A stretch of DNA of 64,000 bases, from contig JAAXNY010000009.1 of NCBI GenBank assembly GCA_013420905.1, positions 1,426,001 to 1,490,000 on the forward strand. The letters run 5' to 3'. Both the position numbers and the translations under genes were made by a program. Below, in pieces: positions 57,160 to 64,000 of this stretch (position 1 is the first letter of the stretch; each line of letters begins with the position of its first letter). This DNA is from Collybia mongolica (Eukaryota; Basidiomycota; Agaricomycetes; Agaricales; Clitocybaceae). The notes below the pieces were generated by a model that did no database searches, was not told the origin of the DNA, and saw only the letters and a list, made by a program, of their open reading frames with translations.

Positions 57160-58190
57160 CAAATTTTATTTATTCAAATCGTATATTATTCGTTATTAAT
57201 AGGAGGCTGAAAAATGTGCACCCCACCAGGTTCGAACGGTCACAGGGAGGATCATTACATAATATTAAAATATTTGGCATGGATAACCACTGGGCAAGAC
57301 TGGCATTCCCAGCTGAGAGATAAACGGCCTCAAGTCGACAAAAACAGGTCACATGATATTGAGGCATGTGCCACAGTCACATTACCATTGCCACGCCTTT
57401 GTTGATTACTTTCAACCACATCAACAACGTCCACCAAACCGCCAACACACCCAACACACCCAACACACCCAATGCCAACCAACGCCCAACACACTATGCC
57501 AGCAAATAGGCCCCCAAGGCACCCAGAGACACACAAACAGCAAACAACAAGGCCAAGGGAGGTGGGGGGAATGGTGGAAAAGGACATGGCCCAATGGGAC
57601 AGCGGGGAAAGGGCGCCCTGAGGGGCGGAGAGAGGTGAGTCCCAGAATATTGCTCACCTATGCACTCACCATGCAGCGCATCCCCCCCAGGAAAACCTCA
57701 GGAACCCGCAATGAGGAGGACATGGCCGCCAATGCTCGGGGTGCCCCAGTGGCATGTGTTTTTTTTTTATCACTCCTGTTGCTAATAGCCCATCCCAGGA
57801 CCGAGTGTGCGCTCAATGCAGGAACCACCAGCATTACACCCCCACCTCATGCGTGATCAGCCACCACGCCCACCCTGCCAGTGCAGGGCGAAGTCACAGG
57901 CCACTGATGATGCCACAGGGGCCAACGAGGATGACAGGGGCGGTGGGGGCCCCCACCCATATTAAATTATGTATTTACTATTAATGTATCATGTTCACTA
58001 TCAATATATGATATTATCCTATCAATGTATGTAGAACATTAGTAAATAAAATAGTAAGTAAACTCTCATATGTAAGTAAGTAATTTATAATAGTAAAAGA
58101 AAGGAAGTGAGTCTGCACAGACTCTGTGGAGTCCATGCAGAGTCTGTGCAGAGTCCACAAGGACATGTCGGGGACTGTAAAATACAGGAA
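57160..58190. other. Unassigned segment with minisatellite and tRNA-like boxes
   Basis: Holds a CAACACACC minisatellite (57441-57475), a GC-rich plus-strand stretch 57540-57960 with a possible small cysteine-bearing peptide (VCAQCRNHQHYTPTSCV) that is not tied to a gene, and a short palindromic duplication of CAGAGTCTGTGCAGAGTC at 58100-58150. On the minus strand near 57290-57215, TTGCCCAGTGG and GTTCGAACC are spaced like A and B boxes, but no cloverleaf could be closed. Confidence 0.4.
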
Positions 58191-58194
58191 AATT

Positions 58195-58440
58195 ATCCTA
58201 TACATCTCCTTTTATTGGATGAAAATCATCCTATATATCCCCTTGTATGGGATGAAATTCACCCCTGTTATTAAATGAAAATCATCCTGTATATTTCACC
58301 CCTTATGGGATGATTTTCATTCCATTAATAGATGGTATTTTAACAGTACAATTTCACCCTCTTAAAGGATGAAATATGTGGGATGAAATTTCATCCTTTT
58401 TTCATACCCCTTAATTTCATCCACTAAACTTAGGAAAAAC
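58195..58440. repeat. Palindromic GGATGAAA/TTTCATCC array of the derivative
   Basis: Repeated words TTGGATGAAAATCATCC, GGGATGAAATTCACCC, GGGATGATTTTCATTCC and GGGATGAAATTTCATCC, in both orientations, followed by the CACTGTG-type terminus at 58478-58491. Confidence 0.75.
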
Positions 58441-58491
58441 CCTTTTCAACCATTAAGTGGGGGAAAAACCACCCCCACCAGGTGCACAGTG

Positions 58492-58929
58492 CAAAGACAA
58501 AGAGGATTATAAGTATGTAGCTGGGAAGAGAGCAGCCCTTAAAGCAGCTACAGATGCTTACAATGAGGACACATGACAACCAAACACAGATCCTAGGCAG
58601 TTGTGAGGCAGGTTTAGGAGATAGGCTAGGAACATGATAAGAAGAAAGTGACAGAATTGGATGTAGGTAAATGGCACTTGTATTCATTGTATTCATAGTG
58701 GATCCCATTGTAAAAGGTTCCAAATATATCAATTATCACATTAAATACTTCCTCAATGCTTGCAGTAGGAGGATGGAGGCATGGGATGCTCAAAACTCTG
58801 TGGGTCACCAGATTTGCCTGAAATATTAATGAATTTAATCTCATTAGTAATATTATTAATTGGTTAAATTTTATCAGTACACAAAATTACTAAGCATTGC
58901 CCACCCCATAATCTGCCAGCCCCTCTACC
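58492..58929. other. Spacer between CACTA derivative and hAT-like copy 2
   Basis: AT-rich; a 100-codon minus frame (58732-58430) with a hydrophobic end overlaps the CACTA terminus and is probably fortuitous. Nothing else was recognised. Confidence 0.4.
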
Positions 58930-59655
58930 CAAGAAGTGTCAGATCTTCCGATCCTGGACATTCAACCTGAATCCCAATTTGGATGCCAGTAATGTCTGAA
59001 GAACAGCAGAAAAGCAAGCCACCAACCAAATCAACCCAGCTAGCTTTGGCATGAGCTCAGCAACCCTCACTGTTGTCAGAAAGTGTATTTGATCATGAGT
59101 TGTGTCTCAAGTACAGATAAAATTCTATAAGTACTTATATTAGGTGTAGACCATCTAGAACACAAGAAAGATATGTAGTATAATGAATACAAGAAATAAT
59201 AGGCATGATAATATATAGCAGGGTACACTTATAAGACAGTAGTGTCAACTCAAAAAGACATCTAAGCTATCATTGTGAGGAACAGCAGAAGATGGATACT
59301 GCAAACAGATCAGGTATCAAGAAAGGAAGCATCCTTTTTGAATGGGGCAGTGGAAGGTACAGAGGGAGTATAAATAGCAGGTGTAGGCTGAGGTAAACTG
59401 CCCACAATCTATATACAGACCATTGTAGGAATGATATCTTGGGGTAGGCATGCTAACAAGCTTAGAATCAAGAAAAACACGTCCAACATTGTTGAGATAA
59501 TGTCGAGGCTGCATGTCCAATGTAAAAACTTCACTTACTTGGTTGAGGTGTAGCCATCTGATGCCATTTGCCAACACAACCCACAACAGTTTCCTTATTT
59601 GGGGGGGGGGGGCCTCGGCTATGATGTCCAGGATCGGAAGATCTGACACCTCTTG
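58930..59655. mobile_element. hAT-like non-autonomous element, copy 2 (726 bases)
   Basis: Exact 8-base target duplication CCTCTACC at 58922-58929 and 59656-59663. Inverted ends start CAAGAAGTGTCAGATCTTCC and, on the other strand, CAAGAGGTGTCAGATCTTCC; they match over about 30 bases with one difference. The body is collinear with 18444-19528 but lacks its middle 350 bases. A G-run occurs at 59601-59612. No transposase was seen. Confidence 0.88.
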
Positions 59656-59663
59656 CCTCTACC

Positions 59664-59956
59664 ACTTTCATGCAAGATGTTTGCCACAGTGCAAAATATA
59701 AGTAAATATCATTTTGTTTACATGTAGAGTGGTACAATGGGATGGTTCTAGGAGCCTGGCCTTAGCTATGGTTTCCCACCTTGGATGCTCTCTTTGCTAC
59801 AATAAATAATGACAACAAATGTCTTCCGTCATGCATTCATGACTGCTCCACACTCCCAACTACCACCCAAGTAGCCCCCCCCAAAGACTCTAGCAAGGTG
59901 CTGAGTTGACACGTGTGGAAATAGAAGTTAACAATGGTGTGTAAGACATGTCACGG
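59664..59956. other. Spacer, probable 3' flank of the GIY-YIG-family gene
   Basis: Under 300 bases. The composition changes from AT-rich repeat to host-like near 59880. No gene was seen. Confidence 0.4.
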
Positions 59957-61658
59957 TCACGTGCGTCGCGAATGTTTGGCCATGATACCAGCGGTCGTTA
60001 ACTCACAAGTGGACAGGGAAATGGTCTATCGCTCATACAATTTATCAAACATAGGTACTTACAAAGAGTCCCCACCTCTCAATAATAGGTTTAATAACGC
60101 TCTCCCATTCTTTTCCCTTGTGACGCCCACTCGTTATTTTTTTGAGCTCGAATATTTCTTTATGGGTAGTCCCACAATCAGCACAAGACTGTCCAGCGCC
60201 AACGAGGTTGACTGTAGACACTTTTGTGGTTGTAGGCAATTTGGGCCATGCGGGGTCAAGGTATGCAGAGGTGGCGGCTAGATCAGCCAGCTCGAGGTGA
60301 ACAAGCCTTTCTGATAGAAATCAAGATCTTGTTCTCAGAAACATGACAACCTCCGGGCTCACCAAGCCTATGACACCATGCACCTCTCTCCCCTGCTCTT
60401 ATACGCCCTTTCATGAAGCTGCCTCCGTCCCCGTCCTCGTCAACCTCAACCGTCCCAGGATACCAACCTCTCAGGATTTGCTCTTTCGAGCCACACTGTT
60501 TACCCCATTGATCTATACGCTTGACTAGGTTCACTGCCCTTCCAACTTTGAGTTTAATTGTGCCTGTGTTATGTGTTTCTAGCCCATATTTAACGAAGTG
60601 CACTGATAATAGCAAGAGGGACAGCTAACATACCTCGGATTTCAAACGTGTAAATATACCCATGAACATCAGACTTCGATCGAGCCTTTTCCATTTCAAT
60701 CCTCAACGCCACTTGAGTATCCAGTTGTAGGTAATGCGGGATCCAACCTGCATAGGTCAGCCATCATTCCATCTACCTGAGAGGGTCGGGCGTGACATAC
60801 AATCAAAGTCAACCCATAATCCATTTTTCCTAGCGTAAAATCCACTAGGTTCGAGTAGTTCTTTTGTGTGTTGAAAACAGAACCTCTCAATTGTAGCAGA
60901 ATTAATAGAATCGGATGTGTTGGATAGGGCGGGCCTGGACTTCACTTGGCGAGAACACGGCTTTCCTGCCTTGGTTATCCCTGCACATTGTTGTACTGTG
61001 ACTGTGCTTCCAGATGATGACGGAGTAGAAGATATGTGGGGCCACTTGGGCTTAGTTATTTGGGGCGAGGACCGAGAATATAGGGAGGGAAAGGACGTTG
61101 ATGTAGACTCGGTCATCGAAACGGGCTGCGCGGCGGGAGAATTTGTCGACAAAAGGTAAGCCTGTTCATGTTGTAGTCGGAGTGCCATCTGCATGGTTGA
61201 AGATTGGGGAGCACTGTGAGTTAAGTAAGGTAATGGCATTGAGGGTGGGCGTTGAAGTTTGCTGGGAGCTTGTATATTTAGTTGTGTGAGTTGGGTTGGT
61301 GAACGGTAGGGTGGGTGTGTCACATCTGAAGAAAGAGGAATGACAAGATGTGGTTCTGTAGTGTATCTCGGAGCAAAGCCACCAACAAACTGTGGGGCCG
61401 AATTGTGTCTATGGTCGTTGGGGTTGGGAAGTGAGAGCGCGCCGAAAGACTGTGTGAGATCCTGTATCGAGTTGTAGTTGGCTTGTGGGGGATCTGGTTT
61501 CGGAGCTTTCTACACATGATATGAGTATGTAAATATTGGGGGGGGGAGGCAGGATGTACATCTGAATCAAACAGCTTTTGAAATAACTGCTTAGCTTTGC
61601 CTTTCGTGCCTCTGCCTTTGCCTGTGGTAGGGGTGGCGGTGGTGAGTGTAGAAGACAT
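59957..61658 (-). CDS. T5orf172/MUG113-like GIY-YIG-family protein
   Basis: Starts MSSTLTTATPTTGKGRGTKG at 61658, then a Ser/Pro/Gln-rich region and a small cysteine motif (CAGITKAGKPCSRQVK). The conserved domain reads HGYIYTFEIR, then TIKLKVGRAVNLVKRIDQWG and KQC, then HRLERLVHLELADLA and CADCGTTHKEIF. This is the order of the fungal DUF1766/T5orf172 (MUG113) family, a distant branch of the GIY-YIG nucleases; nuclease activity is unproven. About six exons are needed. The join producing HRLERLVHLEL (near 60350/60306) and the final one (near 60065/60030) were inferred from frame. The last residues, ending at a TGA at 59957, are the least certain. The gene is divergent from LCP5. Confidence 0.8.
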
Positions 61659-62122
61659 GGTGTATCCAAGTGTATAGGCTGTATGAATGCTTCAGATTTT
61701 GGTTCGGTTCGTGTTGCTTCCGAATTAGAATTATTCGAAAGGCTTTAAGAGGTCCAAAGCGAAGCAAGGAATGCTGATTGCTGATTACAATAACCACAAT
61801 GCCACGGAGCTGTGCAAGTACCACCATTGGTTGATCAGTTGTTCCACGTGGCTATATAAACCCATGCCAAACATTGATACCTGTGGAAAAAAAAAATGTT
61901 CTTAGTTTCACGTCCCCCATCACAGCCAACTCATCAAATCACCAAGGCAGATTACGGGACGCATGTAAGATAACAATTTCTTTTTATTATATATCTCGGA
62001 TGAAACGCACTGGGCTCTGAGATACACCTCGATGCAATGCGTAACGCTCACAGAGCGGCGGCCTAGAAAACCGTTTACTGATTTTCATCTGCTCATCCGA
62101 CAAGACCTGAACTGATCACTTA
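61659..62122. promoter_or_regulatory. Divergent promoter region between the GIY-YIG-family gene and LCP5
   Basis: 464 bases between two start codons. Contains TATATAAA at 61852-61859, in the right part but about 270 bases before the LCP5 start, and TATATATC at 61989-61996. No coding frame of note. Confidence 0.5.
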
Positions 62123-63408
62123 ATGCCAGACATGGAGGTTAAACAGAACATTGGCCAACAGCTCAATAACCTGCTTGGCGAGATGACTGATGGGATATCA
62201 TCTACCAGAGTTATCGTAGCCTCGCTCAGGCAAAGGTCCGTTCCATTCAAAGATTGCTTTTTCTTCTTTCCGACGACAGCAGTCAAAGTCTAGATACGAA
62301 GGATGGCATATCGCTTCTATCACTTAAACACCATGTAGCCCTCTCATATCTGCACTCTCTCGTGCTCTTGTCCTCGAGACGTACTCTAGGCGACGCACTT
62401 GACGTTCGATCACCCTCCCTGGAAGCATTCAGCACCGCAAACCGCTCGCCTCGTGGATGTTACCTTGGCGACGTCGTGGACTATCTGGTTGAAGGTCGTG
62501 TGGTATTGGAGAAAATCAAGATACTCGAAACTAGGATGCAATATCAGATTGAAAAGCTTATTGGGTTAGCTGATGGACGTGAAAAATCTTTGGGCGTCAT
62601 TGATGGTGCAGCGGCTCCTTTTACTCCATTCTCTACATAACTAACGTTCTTTGTTTTAGATCCTTTAACCTTCCGTCCAAATCCCGAAAACCTGCATATA
62701 GACCAAAACGAAAGTTCGGGGGATGAACACGATAATCAAGACATTCGTCGGTCTCGTGCCGGCATCCGACTAGGTCATACTGCAAAGAACGAGATATATA
62801 GACCGCCACGTGTTGCACCCGTGCCTTACCGCGAAAAATCCAAGTCACAAGCCAAAAAGGAGCGATTACCGGTACCCTCCGCCCTTAGCTCTCTTATTTC
62901 AGACCCTTCACAACCCCATACGGAATCAACTTCGGGCCTGGGGATGATGCCTTCCCTTGCCTCTGGTCGTGCAGTTTATTTGAAAAGGCTGACAGAGTTT
63001 GAGGAAAATAATTTTTCGCGAGTTATGATGAGGAAGAGTGATGCGAAAAGACGAGCTCGAGATGAGGAGGATCTTGCTTTAGGTGGTGGTTTGAGTGGAG
63101 GTGGGGGACAAAGTCGTCGGCGAGCTGGTGGACTAGAAGATGAGTTTGACGAAGTTCTGAGAAGCGTAGGAAGAAGAGCCTCCAGCAGTAGGGTCGATGG
63201 TCCGAAAGGTGATGGCTACGAGGAATTACGGAATAAGGGCAGAAAAGCGGATTTTCTGGAGCGGAGCCGCAAAGACGGTAATATTAAACGCGGTCCCATT
63301 GATGATGTCGATGGGATGGAGGCGGATGGGAGGGCAAAAAAAAGGACTCGGTTCGAATTGGAAGCGAAAATCGCCAATAAGAAATTAAACAAGAGAAAGC
63401 CATTGTAG
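62123..63408 (+). CDS. LCP5: LCP5/neuroguidin-like Sas10/Utp3 family protein
   Basis: Nucleolar factor of the U3 snoRNP/SSU processome needed for 18S rRNA maturation. Three exons: 62123-62235 (MPDMEVKQNIGQQLNNLLGE...), then from about 62281 (SLDTKDGISLLSLKHHVALS, YLHSLVLLSSRR) to about 62606, then 62661-63408. The Sas10/Utp3 region covers the first two exons. The third has the LCP5 signature NEIYRPPRVAPVPYREKSK and the charged tail with FEENNFSRVMMRKSDAKRR, ending KKLNKRKPL. The first intron is about 45 bases; its 3' end could be either of two AGs three bases apart, both in frame. No defect was noticed. Confidence 0.92.
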
Positions 63409-64000
63409 ATTTTGACTTTTGGGCTGAAGCATAACCATTATATGTGAATTTATGAAATATTAATTTAAATATTTTTCTTATGTAACAGAATCCCGTGATT
63501 CTGATCGTGTTCGGCAGGGGACAAAGAGTATCTGGACATATTGATGCCGCATTGAACAATGGACTCTTGGGGCGATTTCACACCTATGCAGATGCATTGT
63601 TGTTTAGGTGCTTCAAATATCAACCCATTCAGACATGCTTACTATCTGTCTTGGACTCCCTTTGCTGGTCGATCGCTCTCTGTCAGACCCCTCAGTTTCT
63701 GTGAACCTGACGTCGAACCCAAACCCTCCTTACGACCTCGAACTCTTGAATAACATTCTAGAACCCTATCTTACGACCCCAAACACTAACGTCTTTATAT
63801 TATGCAAACGGCAACTCCCACTGTATTTCTTAAAGCGCGCGCTATTGCACTCTGTGCGACTTTTGTTTCTTCGTTTAGATTTCTCATTGAACGATGTTTT
63901 ATCTCAGGCTTTCTTGTATTCATCGATTTATTATGGATAATATCTCTATGTTTTGTAGTTTTCACTCGGTGGGACATGTTAGATCACCCTCAAAGTTAGT
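63409..64000. other. 3' flank of LCP5 and possible start of another gene
   Basis: An AT-rich 3' flank runs to about 63490. A plus-strand frame starting MDSWGDFTPMQMHCCLGASN at 63559 stays open to about 63753 and may be the first exon of a gene extending beyond the window, but no family was recognised. Confidence 0.35.

Larger units (their letters stand above)
55755..58491. mobile_element. Shortened, decayed derivative of the CACTA-like element
   Basis: In the same left-to-right order as the long element it has a palindromic array (55960-56360), part of the acidic-protein gene (56443-56640, compare 46840-47050), the 5' part of the Spt5-like gene (56640-57150, compare 50745-51250), another array (58195-58440) and the terminus CCAGGTGCACAGTG (58478-58491). 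About 3.7 kb between the two gene pieces, and the whole transposase, are missing. CpGs are largely lost in the gene pieces. The left boundary was not found. Confidence 0.6.

Noticed and set aside
57353..57856. 167-codon plus-strand frame with His/Gln/Pro-rich start
   Set aside because: It runs through a CAACACACC minisatellite and has no conserved domain; the opposite-strand frame is equally open.
58430..58732. 100-codon minus-strand frame with hydrophobic segment
   Set aside because: Overlaps the CACTA-type terminus and array, so coding is unlikely.

Overview
The window looks like nuclear DNA of a filamentous basidiomycete, most likely an Agaricomycete. Protein genes are split by many introns of about 45-70 bases with GT...AG ends. 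The host genes are fungal (SOG2 of the RAM pathway, MOT1, LCP5/neuroguidin). The transposons (gypsy Pol, a CACTA-type TNP2 transposase, an Spt5-like companion gene) are of kinds common in mushroom-forming fungi. No rRNA, clear tRNA, CRISPR array or operon was seen.

Layout. Bases 1-11,668 hold two copies of one Ty3/gypsy family. Copy 1 is on the minus strand: its 5' LTR is at 1495-2710 and its gag runs off the left edge. It sits inside the reverse transcriptase region of copy 2, which is on the plus strand: truncated pol 2671-5820, two intron-containing genes on the opposite strand at 5967-10002, and the 3' LTR at 10453-11668. Both LTRs are 1,216 bases. Bases 11,669-24,137 are AT-rich transposon debris. 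They include a gag-only LTR element (14234-17357) split by an intact Tc1/mariner element, a hAT-like non-autonomous element (18444-19528), SINE-like fragments, and an old solo LTR of the gypsy family (21818-23598) that has lost most CpGs and carries a 501-base MITE.

Bases 24,138-39,276 are a host gene island: a flavin-containing monooxygenase (-), SOG2 (-), a JmjC protein (-) and MOT1 (+). The JmjC and MOT1 genes are divergent across about 240 bases.

Bases 39,277-59,663 are transposon territory again: a 393-base hAT-like MITE, a tandem repeat, a LINE-type RNase H remnant, and a putative 10-kb CACTA-like element (45673-55689). That element carries a small acidic-protein gene, a small basic-tailed gene, an Spt5-like NGN/KOW gene and a broken TNP2 transposase. 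Arrays of a short palindrome related to GGATGAAATTCATCC lie near its ends. A shortened derivative (to 58491) and a second hAT-like element (58930-59655, exact 8-base target duplication) follow. Bases 59,957-63,408 return to host genes: a T5orf172/MUG113-like GIY-YIG-family gene (-) and LCP5/neuroguidin (+), in divergent arrangement.

The most unusual items are the two spliced antisense genes inside the gypsy element, the Spt5-like gene travelling with the CACTA transposase, and the gag-only retroelement whose reading frame would close exactly if the Tc1/mariner element were absent. Exon boundaries were read by eye from splice signals, frame and family conservation. No alignment or database search was run.
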